A stretch of 64,000 nucleotides of DNA from Pseudomonadota bacterium (GTDB lineage Bacteria > Pseudomonadota > Alphaproteobacteria > Sneathiellales > Sneathiellaceae), in NCBI GenBank assembly GCA_024743055.1, contig JANSXH010000001.1:1-64000 (forward strand), written 5' to 3'. The notes under the pieces were generated by a model. The model was not told the origin of the DNA and did no database searches. It worked only from the letters and a program-made list of their open reading frames with translations. Every line of letters begins with the position of its first letter. The stretch's first letter is position 1. The position numbers and the translations under genes were made by a program. Below, one piece after another: positions 1 to 7,744 of this stretch.

Positions 1-100
1 ATCCTATTGGATTTTCGGCTCTGAAGGATATTTTCTGACTTGCCGTCAGGGCCGATTGCCGAGTATAACCCATAGCTTCGCTGCTTTTGCAGCAACCGGT

Positions 101-177
<77 letters not shown>

Positions 178-184
178 TCTCAAT

Positions 185-232
185 CTATATAGACGTTTTG
201 CTATATAGATGTTTCTCTATATAGATTCCTCT
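185..232. repeat. Three direct repeats, exact 16-base period, core CTATATAG
   Basis: The core CTATATAG, itself a palindrome, starts at 185, 201 and 217. The downstream halves are similar but decay (GACGTTTTG, GATGTTTCT, GATTCCTCT). The repeats lie between the tRNA-Pro 3' end and the FNR-type promoter of the hemerythrin gene. Regular spacing of a palindromic core suggests a protein-binding array or slipped-strand duplication; the sequence does not decide between these. Confidence 0.7.
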
Positions 233-252
233 CTCCTCCAATTGCCAAAAGT

Positions 253-295
253 TTGATCCCGATCAATGCGAAGATCCCTTGCCGTTTTCTATTAT
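253..295 (+). promoter_or_regulatory. FNR/FixK-type box with -10 element, class II arrangement
   Basis: TTGATcccgATCAA at 253-266 is a perfect match to the FNR/FixK consensus TTGAT-N4-ATCAA. A -10-like TATTAT lies at 290-295, placing the transcription start near 301-302 and the box centre about 42 bases upstream. That is the position from which FNR/CRP proteins activate class II promoters. The start codon follows at 330. Inference: the downstream gene is switched on at low oxygen or by a nitric-oxide-responsive family member. Confidence 0.8.
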
Positions 296-329
296 CGGAT
301 CAGAAAACAGGCGCTGAGGGAGACGGAAA

Positions 330-896
330 ATGTCACAGATTATCTCCAAACTTCAGGAAGATCACAAACGGATGATGGTCCTGATTAAAATCATGGACCG
401 CGAGATTGAGAGTTTTTCGAATGGCGGGCCGTTTGATTATTTTCTCATCGAAACCGTCCTCGACTATATGCGCAACTTCCCCGACCTCTGTCATCATCCG
501 ACGGAAGATCTGGTGTTCGAGCGATTGAAGGCGCGTGATGAGAAGGCCGGTGAAATCGTCGGCGACCTCACCGCCGAACATGAAGAGCTTGGAGAACTGG
601 CACGGTGGTTTTCAGCGGCCCTCAATTCGGTTCAGCAGGACACAACCCTGCCCCGGGACTGGTTTACAGCCCGGGCCAGGGATTATCGCGAAGCACTTGC
701 CAAACATATCCAGATGGAGGAAACCTTATTCTTCCCCGCCGCTTTAAGTGCGTTGACGGCAGATGACTGGAAAGCCGTAGAAGCCAAGGCCCTGAACAAG
801 GATGATCCGCTATTTGGTCATAAGGCGGACCGGGAATATCGGGCGCTACACAAGGTGATCGTCGATTGGGACAAACCCGCCAGCGAGCGGGCTTGA
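330..896 (+). CDS. Hemerythrin HHE-domain protein
   Basis: A 188-residue cytoplasmic protein with the hemerythrin-like metal ligand set: H12, H55/H56 with E59, H84, H126 and E130/E131, spaced as in the HHE four-helix fold that holds a di-iron centre. Related bacterial proteins bind oxygen or nitric oxide or help repair iron-sulfur clusters. The start has a good ribosome site (AGGGAG) and lies just downstream of a perfect FNR-type box, so induction under oxygen limitation is likely. The exact ligand (O2, NO or iron) is not decided by sequence. The next gene converges from the opposite strand. Confidence 0.88.
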   Translation: MSQIISKLQEDHKRMMVLIKIMDREIESFSNGGPFDYFLIETVLDYMRNFPDLCHHPTEDLVFERLKARDEKAGEIVGDLTAEHEELGELARWFSAALNSVQQDTTLPRDWFTARARDYREALAKHIQMEETLFFPAALSALTADDWKAVEAKALNKDDPLFGHKADREYRALHKVIVDWDKPASERA

Positions 897-906
897 CCCC
901 AATTCG

Positions 907-1326
907 TCAGCTATAGGCGTTCCGTTCCGAGGCGACATCGCTCAAATACTGGACAAACTCGAACTCAAAGCCCGCCGGATCCAAAAAGTAGGCATTTCGC
1001 CGATAGGGATGATCGTCCATTTGTAAATGCGGATTAAACCCCGCGCCGATCATGCGCGCGATAAGTCCATCCATATCTGTAATCTCAAACCCCAGATGCG
1101 CCAGCCCGGGCTGATATCCCTTCAGATCCCGATTGTCACCCTCCCCGTGATCATTGAGGGTGATATATTGCTCAGCCGTACCGAAATGCAGCCATTTTCG
1201 AGGCTTTCCGTACCAGGAATCACTTCCCTTCCCGCGCACAGACCAGTCCGGAAACGCGGTTTTCAGAAATTCTAAGGTTCGGTCCAGGTCAGTGACGACG
1301 AGATTAGCATGTTCAAATCTGATCAT
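907..1326 (-). CDS. VOC (glyoxalase/bleomycin-resistance fold) protein
   Basis: A 139-residue protein with the paired beta-alpha-beta-beta-beta modules of the vicinal oxygen chelate superfamily: an N-terminal half opening FEHANLVVTDLDRTLEFL and a C-terminal half with AHLGFEITDMD and the usual ending DPAGFEFEFVQY. The opening histidine and the late glutamate match typical metal positions. The family covers glyoxalase I, dioxygenases, epimerases and resistance proteins, and the substrate cannot be read here. It stands alone, convergent with the hemerythrin gene and divergent from the small gene at 1517. Confidence 0.8.
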   Translation of the reverse strand: MIRFEHANLVVTDLDRTLEFLKTAFPDWSVRGKGSDSWYGKPRKWLHFGTAEQYITLNDHGEGDNRDLKGYQPGLAHLGFEITDMDGLIARMIGAGFNPHLQMDDHPYRRNAYFLDPAGFEFEFVQYLSDVASERNAYS

Positions 1327-1516
1327 TGGAAAACTCCGTGTAAGAATGACTATGTTTTATATGGGGATTAATTTTATAAAGCAATTACTTTTTTTAATAA
1401 TTCTAAAAAGCCAAACTATTCCCTGAAAAGCCTCCCTCAAGATATTGTCTTCCTTTGACAATCTTCATTTGCTACCATCCAGCAGATTAAACTGATTTCG
1501 GGAGGGGAAGGCCAAT

Positions 1517-1780
1517 ATGTCAAAAAGCTTAAGGGAACGCGCGGAAGAAACTTCAAAGGAAGTTCATGATATACTGGGGCTTTCCCAGGATGATCATCCT
1601 CAGGAAGTCACAGATGCCATCGAACATGCCATTATCCGGGCATTAGTGGAAGAACGCTACAGATGCGCCGATCTCGTCCGCGACGAGATGGAAAAGAACG
1701 CCCATAAGGCCGAAGACATGGCTGAGAAAGTCCGCGCCGTCAATTCAGTCCTTGAGACCACCCTGAACAGCATGCGCTAA
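1517..1780 (+). CDS. Small helical hypothetical protein
   Basis: An 87-residue protein I do not recognise. It is charged and appears helical throughout, with no signal peptide or membrane segment. One cysteine lies in a basic/acidic helix (RYRCADLVRDEME). A strong ribosome site (GGGAGGGG) five to eight bases before the ATG supports the start. It converges on the crotonase gene and has no operon partner. Confidence 0.7.
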   Translation: MSKSLRERAEETSKEVHDILGLSQDDHPQEVTDAIEHAIIRALVEERYRCADLVRDEMEKNAHKAEDMAEKVRAVNSVLETTLNSMR

Positions 1781-1808
1781 CGGCTGTCAGGTTCATCGCC
1801 TGACGACC

Positions 1809-2579
1809 CTATATTTCGCTGAAATCTCCCCCGCGGCCTTTTCCGGCAGCAAAGCGGGCGGCTCCTGATTGGGTTTCCTCGGTGAGAGGTTTCAGTCCCC
1901 CTTCCCCTTCATTGACGAGGGCTGCCGGTAAATCCATGCCCCATTGCTGATAGCTGGAGGTCCGATCGGCCTGCATGCAGACTTGCGGAAACTTGGCAAT
2001 GTCGTGGGCAAGGGCAATGGCCTCCTCCCGCGCCGCGCCAGCAGCAACAACCCGATTGGCCAAACCGAAGCTCAAAGCTTCTTCCGCCGCAACGGGTCGT
2101 CCGGTCAGGATCATATCCAGGGCCCGGCTCTGACCGATCAAACGCGGCAACCGAACCGTTCCGCCATCAACCAGCGGCACCCCCCAGCGACGGCAAAATA
2201 CGCCGAAAATGGCTGTTGTTGACGCTACCCTCATATCGCACCAAAGAGCTAATTCCAAGCCGCCCGCAACCGCATGGCCTTCAACAGCCGCAATAACCGG
2301 TTTTTTGAGCAACATCCGCGAGGGGCCCATGGGTCCTTCCGCTTTCGGATCAAGGCCGATGGCACCGCCCTGCTCCGCCGCAACCTTGAGGTCGTAGCCC
2401 GCGCAAAACGTCCCATCCACACCCGTGAACACGGCAACAGATAAATCGTCATCTGCATCAAATGCCGTAAAAGCTTCCCTGAGCTCCTCCGCCGTTTCCG
2501 GATTGACCGCATTGCGCGCCTGGGGTCGGTTAAGCGAAATAATGCAAACCGGCCCATCCTTTTCAATGAATATCGCCAT
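1809..2579 (-). CDS. Enoyl-CoA hydratase/isomerase (crotonase) family protein with altered active site
   Basis: A 256-residue crotonase-fold protein. The oxyanion-hole segments CAGYDL (about 59-64) and GHAVAGGLEL (101-110) are present. The two glutamates that act in classical enoyl-CoA hydratase appear replaced: where hydratases read FGQPE this protein reads FGVFC (C129), and the second position is aspartate in RALDMIL. The motif CRRWGVPLVDGGTVRLP recurs in a widespread crotonase subfamily. An acyl-CoA substrate is likely but simple hydration is doubtful. It is transcribed away from the MBL hydrolase gene; the two share about 130 bases of upstream DNA. Confidence 0.85.
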   Translation of the reverse strand: MAIFIEKDGPVCIISLNRPQARNAVNPETAEELREAFTAFDADDDLSVAVFTGVDGTFCAGYDLKVAAEQGGAIGLDPKAEGPMGPSRMLLKKPVIAAVEGHAVAGGLELALWCDMRVASTTAIFGVFCRRWGVPLVDGGTVRLPRLIGQSRALDMILTGRPVAAEEALSFGLANRVVAAGAAREEAIALAHDIAKFPQVCMQADRTSSYQQWGMDLPAALVNEGEGGLKPLTEETQSGAARFAAGKGRGGDFSEI

Positions 2580-2710
2580 GGAAGTCTCCCTTCTTCTTAT
2601 TGATTTGTTTTAAGTCCCAACTGTCCCATGTTTCAGGATATCAAACAATCCGTTTGCTGATCCGATGCTATCGAGTACTATCGTGGCAAAACATTATGGG
2701 TGGTATAAAA

Positions 2711-3610
2711 ATGGCTGTTAAGGTCCCTTTCAAGAAAGAACTTGAGTTTGAATATGGTGCGTCGGAGCGTCTATCGCCGCTGATCCGTCGGGTCATTGCC
2801 AATAACCCAAGCGCTTTTACCTTTCACGGCACCGGTACTTATATCATTGGTGAGGGGGAAGTGGCTGTGGTCGATCCGGGGCCTCTTGATGAAGCTCATG
2901 TCGCCGCCCTGACCCGCGCCCTGGAAGGGGAAATGGTCACCCATATTCTGATCACCCACACCCATATGGACCATTCACCGGCAGCAGAGCCCCTGAAACA
3001 GCTGACGGGGGCCAAGACCTACGGCTTCGGCCCCCATGGCAGCGGCAAGCCGGATATGGAGCTGGAAGAAGGCGGAGATATGGCCTTTACCCCGGATGTG
3101 GAAATTCGCGATGGCGATGTCATTGTCGGTAATGGCTGGACGGTTGAGGCCATTCATACGCCCGGACATCTCTCCAATCATATCTGTTTCGGATTGATCG
3201 AGGAGAAAACCCTGTTCACAGGCGATCACGTCATGGGTTGGTCAACCACCGTTGTCTCTCCTCCTGATGGGGATATGAGCAGCTACATGGACAGCCTGGA
3301 GAAACTTCTCGGGTTTGACTATCACACCTATTGGCCCACCCATGGTCCGGCCATCACCGAGACAAAACCCTTTGTCGAAGCCCTGATCGCCCATCGTCAT
3401 GACCGTATGGATCAGATCCGTGACTGCCTGAAAGACAGTCCAATGCTGATCCCGGATATGGTGAAAAAGATGTATACCGATGTCCCTGAATTTCTGCATC
3501 CGGCGGCTGCCCGTTCTGTCTATGCCCATATCCTGCATATGATCCAGCAGGGAGAAATCAGCGGCCAGAACGGAAATTCTGAAAGCGATCTGTTTTCCCT
3601 TAAGACTTAA
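2711..3610 (+). CDS. Metallo-beta-lactamase-fold hydrolase (LACTB2-like)
   Basis: A 299-residue cytoplasmic hydrolase. The metal motif HTHMDH (H83, H85, D87, H88) is intact, followed by the downstream ligands in TPGHLSNH and GDHVMGW. A C-terminal extension of about 80 residues contains a winged-helix-like segment (HPAAARSVYAHILHM), as in the LACTB2/RNase-like branch. I chose the ATG at 2711 because the protein aligns from there; the in-frame ATG at 2696 adds only five residues, and the longer reading frame from 2600 has no ribosome site. The substrate is unknown: thioesterase, endoribonuclease and lactonase relatives exist. Confidence 0.85.
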   Translation: MAVKVPFKKELEFEYGASERLSPLIRRVIANNPSAFTFHGTGTYIIGEGEVAVVDPGPLDEAHVAALTRALEGEMVTHILITHTHMDHSPAAEPLKQLTGAKTYGFGPHGSGKPDMELEEGGDMAFTPDVEIRDGDVIVGNGWTVEAIHTPGHLSNHICFGLIEEKTLFTGDHVMGWSTTVVSPPDGDMSSYMDSLEKLLGFDYHTYWPTHGPAITETKPFVEALIAHRHDRMDQIRDCLKDSPMLIPDMVKKMYTDVPEFLHPAAARSVYAHILHMIQQGEISGQNGNSESDLFSLKT

Positions 3611-3703
3611 ACGATTTACTCCTTCCCTGCGCCTCGAATTTTTGCAACAATTCCATCAGCATCTAAACATATGACTGTGGTTTTACTGGTTTTGGGGGCC
3701 GTA

Positions 3704-4219
3704 ATGAGATTTTTTTCCAGGAAGATCGTTCTTCTTTCTTTCCTTTTCAGCACGTTATTTCTGGCAGCTTGCGCCAATGTCAAAGCGCCGGAAGGCACCT
3801 CAACCACAGTGATCTTGCTGCGCCATGCAGATCGATATCAGTGGGAAAAGAAACTCAATGAAAAAGGCGAAGAACGGGCAAAAGCTCTACCTGGCGCCGT
3901 TGCCGACCTTGATATCGACGTCATTTACAGCCCGGACAAGAAACGTAATCTCGATACAGTCAAACCCCTGATTGCCGAGCGGAATATTGAGCTTCGGGTT
4001 GTCGATACGAGTGGTGTCGCCCAGCGTATGGTTGAGGAAAATCCGGGAAAAACTGTTTTGTGGGTAGGGAATACAGATAATCTGGAGACCATTTACAAGC
4101 AATATGGCGGGGATGGTCCCCCGCCCGAGATCTATGGCCAGATCTATGTCCTGACGATTACTGACAAGGGCCTGGCCGCCAAGGAAGAAAGAAACTTTGG
4201 CGGTCCCGGCGGCCTGTAG
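3704..4219 (+). CDS. Lipoprotein of the histidine phosphatase fold, catalytic site incomplete
   Basis: A 171-residue protein with a lipoprotein signal peptide (lipobox LAAC, acylated C23) and a phosphoglycerate-mutase/histidine-phosphatase domain opening ILLRHADR (R40, H41). A second arginine lies in the SPDKKR segment. At the place where active relatives read VGH, this protein reads VGN (residues 121-123), so the second catalytic histidine seems lost. The ATG at 3704 is preferred over the one at 3671 because GGGGG lies 6-10 bases before it and the signal peptide then begins normally. Probably membrane-anchored in the periplasm; binding rather than catalysis is possible. Confidence 0.75.
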   Translation: MRFFSRKIVLLSFLFSTLFLAACANVKAPEGTSTTVILLRHADRYQWEKKLNEKGEERAKALPGAVADLDIDVIYSPDKKRNLDTVKPLIAERNIELRVVDTSGVAQRMVEENPGKTVLWVGNTDNLETIYKQYGGDGPPPEIYGQIYVLTITDKGLAAKEERNFGGPGGL

Positions 4220-4230
4220 TCTGATAGGTC

Positions 4231-4716
4231 TTAATCGCGAAAATTAATATACTGCAAGGGAAGCTCGAATTTCAGGCCTTTGCAAAAGGCGATGACGGCC
4301 TGCAGATCATCCCGCTTTTTACCGGTGACCCGAAGCTCATCACCCTGAATGGCAACCTGAGCCTTGATCTTGGAACCCTTGATATCCTTGACCAGTTTTT
4401 TAGCCAGGTCCTTATCAATACCCTGACGCACCACAACCACCTGACGCACGCTCTGGCCAGCTGAATTTTCAGGGGTCTGGTAGTCCAGCACACCGGCATC
4501 CACCTTACGGCGGGTCAGATGACCTTGCAGTAATTCCTGCATCTGCTTGAGTTTGAGGTCATCATCCGCATGAATAGTGATGGCCTGCTCGTTGCGCTCA
4601 ATCTTGCAATTGCTACCTTTGAAGTCATACCGGGTTTCGATTTCACGGCGGATATTGTTGAGGGCGTTTTCTACTTCCGCCATATCGGTCTTGGATACAA
4701 TGTCGAATGAGGGCAT
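4231..4716 (-). CDS. YajQ-family nucleotide-binding protein
   Basis: A 161-residue protein that matches the YajQ family along its whole length, from the start MPSFDIVSKTDMAEVENA to the end LPLQYINFRD. The family has two ferredoxin-like domains and binds nucleotides; some members bind cyclic di-GMP and act with transcription factors. It lies 15 bases downstream of the release factor 3 gene on the same strand, so the two are probably co-transcribed. The specific ligand in this organism is not shown by sequence. Confidence 0.92.
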   Translation of the reverse strand: MPSFDIVSKTDMAEVENALNNIRREIETRYDFKGSNCKIERNEQAITIHADDDLKLKQMQELLQGHLTRRKVDAGVLDYQTPENSAGQSVRQVVVVRQGIDKDLAKKLVKDIKGSKIKAQVAIQGDELRVTGKKRDDLQAVIAFCKGLKFELPLQYINFRD

Positions 4717-4731
4717 TTTCTTCTCCTATGG

Positions 4732-6321
4732 TCAGGCCGATTGTTCTTTGGTTTTCAGAAACGTTATGTTGGGCCAGTCTTTTTCTGCTCGTTCCAGGTG
4801 CCAGGAATTTCGGGCAAGGAAAACCGGGGCATCGTCGTGATCCTCGGCCAGGGACGCCTGATTGGCATCCATGAATTTCTTTAGCTCTCTTGGATCGTCC
4901 TGCTCGACCCAGCGGGCCGTGTAAAGTTCTGTCTGTTCAAAATTGACCGGGATGTCATATTCCGTCCGGATACGATCCGCCAGCACTTCGAACTGCAGAC
5001 CACCGACAACTCCGACCACCCAGTCGGAGCCCATCCGGGTTTTGAAGGCTCGGGCGGCTCCTTCTTCAGCCAGCTGGAACAAGGCCCGGCCTAGATGCTT
5101 GGCCCGCATCGGATCCACTGGGCGCACCTTCTGCAGCAGCTCCGGCGCAAAGCTTGGGATGCCGGTAAAGCGGACCCCCTCGCCTTCGGTCAGCGCATCA
5201 CCGATGCGCAGGTTGCCATGGTTTGGAATGCCGATGATATCACCAGGCCAGGCTTCCTCCGCCAGCTCCCGGTCCTGAGCCAGAAACAAAACCGGATTAT
5301 GAATATTCATGACCTTGTCGCTGCGCACATGCTTGAGTTTGGCGCCGCGCTTGAAATGGCCGGAGACGAGGCGCATGAAGGCAATGCGGTCCCGATGCTT
5401 GGGATCCATATTCGCCTGGATCTTGAAGATGAAACCGGAGACTTTGGTCTCCAAAGGAGAGATCGCCCTGTCAGCAGATGGTGCTGCTCTCGGTGACGGT
5501 GCGGCCTCGGTCAAGCCATTGAGCAGGGTTTCCACCCCGAAGTTATTGATGGCACTGCCGAAATAAACCGGTGTCATGGTGCCTTCCAAAAAGGCTTCCA
5601 CATCGAAATCCGGGCAGAGGCCGCGGACCATATCGATATCCTCGCGCAGCTTGGCAACGGCATCAGCAGGCAGCAGTTCGTCCAGCTTCGGATCATCGAG
5701 GCCGTTACAGGTGACCCCGTCATCCATATGGTTGTCTTTGCCCTTGGACACCAGCACCAGGCGGTCATTGAACAGATCGTAACAGCCAAGGAAGCTCCGG
5801 CCCATGCCGATGGGCCAGCTTGCCGGCACCACATCCAGCGCCAAGGTTTGCTCGATATCATCCAGCAGATCGAACGGGTCCTGGGCCTCCCGGTCAAACT
5901 TGTTGATAAAGGTGGTGATTGGCATATCCCGAAGACGGCAGACCTCAAACAGTTTGCGGGTCTGGCTCTCGATCCCCTTGGCTCCGTCAAGAACCATAAC
6001 CGCGCTGTCTACCGCTGTCAGAGTGCGGTAAGTATCCTCACTGAAATCCTCATGGCCCGGGGTATCCAGGAGATTGAATGTCTTCTCGCGATAATCGAAT
6101 GTCATGACCGAGGAGGCGACGGAAATCCCCCGCTCCCGCTCCACCTTCATCCAGTCGGAACGCGAGCGGCGCTGCTCCCCTCGGGTCTTCACGGCACCGG
6201 CCAGCTGGATGGCACCCCCGAACAGCAACAGCTTTTCCGTCAATGTCGTTTTACCGGCATCGGGATGGGCGATAATCGCAAAGGTGCGCCGGTTGGCGAC
6301 ACGTTGTTCCAGCATACTCAT
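4732..6321 (-). CDS. prfC: Peptide chain release factor 3
   Basis: A 529-residue translational GTPase, the same length as the E. coli protein. It recycles class I release factors from the ribosome after termination. The GTPase motifs are clear: HPDAGKTT (G1), DTPGHEDF (G3) and NKFD (G4), followed by domains II and III. I place the start at 6321 (MSMLEQRVANRR), which has AGGA just upstream; an in-frame ATG 33 bases earlier would add an unlikely tail. Its yajQ neighbour lies 15 bases downstream. Confidence 0.96.
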   Translation of the reverse strand: MSMLEQRVANRRTFAIIAHPDAGKTTLTEKLLLFGGAIQLAGAVKTRGEQRRSRSDWMKVERERGISVASSVMTFDYREKTFNLLDTPGHEDFSEDTYRTLTAVDSAVMVLDGAKGIESQTRKLFEVCRLRDMPITTFINKFDREAQDPFDLLDDIEQTLALDVVPASWPIGMGRSFLGCYDLFNDRLVLVSKGKDNHMDDGVTCNGLDDPKLDELLPADAVAKLREDIDMVRGLCPDFDVEAFLEGTMTPVYFGSAINNFGVETLLNGLTEAAPSPRAAPSADRAISPLETKVSGFIFKIQANMDPKHRDRIAFMRLVSGHFKRGAKLKHVRSDKVMNIHNPVLFLAQDRELAEEAWPGDIIGIPNHGNLRIGDALTEGEGVRFTGIPSFAPELLQKVRPVDPMRAKHLGRALFQLAEEGAARAFKTRMGSDWVVGVVGGLQFEVLADRIRTEYDIPVNFEQTELYTARWVEQDDPRELKKFMDANQASLAEDHDDAPVFLARNSWHLERAEKDWPNITFLKTKEQSA

Positions 6322-6435
6322 GATATGTCCTGATCCCCGGTCGGGTGTCCGCATCCGGAGAATTGAATAAAAAATCGGACAGCCGGCAGGCCGGTCATCC
6401 GTTGGACGCTTAATTAATGGTTTTGAGGAAAAAAA

Positions 6436-7656
6436 TCAATCCTTGGTCTCAGCTGTAGCCGGCGTCTCATCTGTCAGTCCCAACCATTTGGCCGCCAGAG
6501 AAATCGTCCATCCCTGAAGAAACAGTGACGCAATAACCACGACGAAAACAATGTCAAAAAACCCCTCCCCGATCGGACCCGGACTGATTACAGGGATGAT
6601 GGCCAGAAAAATCGGAACGGCCCCGCGCAAACCAACCCAACCGATAAAGGCCTGCTGCCTGAATCCCATGCCAAAAGGTGTCAAACACATGAATGTCGCG
6701 ATAGGCCGGGCGATAAAGATCAGGATCCCGGCAACCCCGAGTCCAATGGGCAGGATGGCCATCATGTTGCTTGGCGTCACCAGCAAACCCAACATCAAAA
6801 ACAGAACGATCTGACTGATCCAGGAAAGACCGTCATGGAACTGACTAACCCGATCTGTCTGATGGGTGACCCGGTGGCGCAGCAACACACCGCAGACATA
6901 GACCGCCAAAAATCCGCTGCCCTCAAAGATACTAGTGGCGTTAAACACCAGCAACGCGGTGGCCAGAGCAAATGGCGCAAAAAGGCTGACCGGCATTGGT
7001 ATTTTGTTGATCAGACCTGCTGCTGCAATTCCCCCAATTGCCCCGACAGCAACTCCCAGACCAAGTTGCTGGAACAGTTCTGGCAGGAAGGAGATCAAGG
7101 TTTCCGCATTTAACGGCAGATTGGCATCAACGATGGCGACCATCATAATGGTGAGAAAGATCGCCATGGGATCATTGATCCCGGCTTCAACCATCAAGGT
7201 CTCTCCAAGACCATCTTTTAGCTTGATGTTTTTTTGACGGAGCAAGAGGAAGGTGGCCGCCGCATCGGTCGAGCCAATCACGGCCCCCAGCAGCAGACTC
7301 TTGTCCAGCGCTAAACCAAAAATAAAGTGAATAAGTGCACCGGAAATGACCGCGGTCAAAATAACCCCACCGATGGACAGCACAAATGCGGGCGCCGCCG
7401 CTTTGCGTAAAGTCGCCATATCGGTATCAAGACCGCCTGAAAACAGGATCAGGGCTAAAGCTATGGATCCGATTTCATAGGCCAAGGAGAAATCGCTGAA
7501 ATAAACCCCGCCAAACCCATCCTCGCCCATCAGCATGCCAATACAGAGGAACAAAAGCAGGAATGGTGCGCCAAGCCGGGCAGCGATGGGGGTCAAAAGA
7601 CATCCGATCAGGAACAGAGTCGAGATCAGGATGAATAATATACTCAGGGACTCCAT
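6436..7656 (-). CDS. CPA1-type cation/proton antiporter, short form (NhaP2/CvrA-like)
   Basis: A 406-residue inner-membrane protein with about a dozen hydrophobic segments. The CPA1 ion-site pairs are present: TD in GSTDAAATF (T130-D131) and ND in EAGINDPMAI (N161-D162). It resembles the NhaP2/CvrA potassium-proton antiporters but stops after the transport domain; the E. coli protein is far longer because of C-terminal TrkA-C/CorC-like regulatory domains. Its ribosome site lies in the 3' arm of a perfect seven-base-pair hairpin. Role: pH and potassium or sodium balance; the ion is not certain. Confidence 0.87.
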   Translation of the reverse strand: MESLSILFILISTLFLIGCLLTPIAARLGAPFLLLFLCIGMLMGEDGFGGVYFSDFSLAYEIGSIALALILFSGGLDTDMATLRKAAAPAFVLSIGGVILTAVISGALIHFIFGLALDKSLLLGAVIGSTDAAATFLLLRQKNIKLKDGLGETLMVEAGINDPMAIFLTIMMVAIVDANLPLNAETLISFLPELFQQLGLGVAVGAIGGIAAAGLINKIPMPVSLFAPFALATALLVFNATSIFEGSGFLAVYVCGVLLRHRVTHQTDRVSQFHDGLSWISQIVLFLMLGLLVTPSNMMAILPIGLGVAGILIFIARPIATFMCLTPFGMGFRQQAFIGWVGLRGAVPIFLAIIPVISPGPIGEGFFDIVFVVVIASLFLQGWTISLAAKWLGLTDETPATAETKD

Positions 7657-7667
7657 CGAAAAGATTA

Positions 7668-7689
7668 CCTCCGGACATACAGCCGGAGG
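7668..7689 (-). promoter_or_regulatory. Hairpin covering the antiporter ribosome-binding site
   Basis: On the minus-strand mRNA, CCTCCGG pairs with CCGGAGG across an eight-base loop. The 3' arm contains GGAGG, the only good Shine-Dalgarno candidate for the antiporter start at 7656 (11-base spacing). Folding would hide the ribosome site. Inference: translation may depend on melting by temperature, pH or a bound factor. Confidence 0.5.
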
Positions 7690-7704
7690 TCACAGTACAG
7701 CGAA

Positions 7705-7733
7705 AAGGCGCAGCCGTAAACGTGCTGCGCCTT
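7705..7733 (-). terminator. Rho-independent terminator after the CurA-like gene
   Basis: Reading the minus strand, AAGGCGCAG and CTGCGCCTT form a nine-base-pair stem around an 11-base loop, followed by a short T-rich tail (TTTTCG). It begins 12 bases after the stop codon of the reductase gene and separates it from the antiporter gene. Confidence 0.75.
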
Positions 7734-7744
7734 CTCAAATTGTC

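Noticed and set aside
2600..2710. Longer N-terminus for the MBL hydrolase from 2600
   Set aside because: No ribosome site and the extra residues look non-coding; similarity starts at 2711.
5728..6333. A 201-codon plus-strand frame opposite prfC
   Set aside because: It is the complement of conserved GTPase motifs; no independent evidence of coding.
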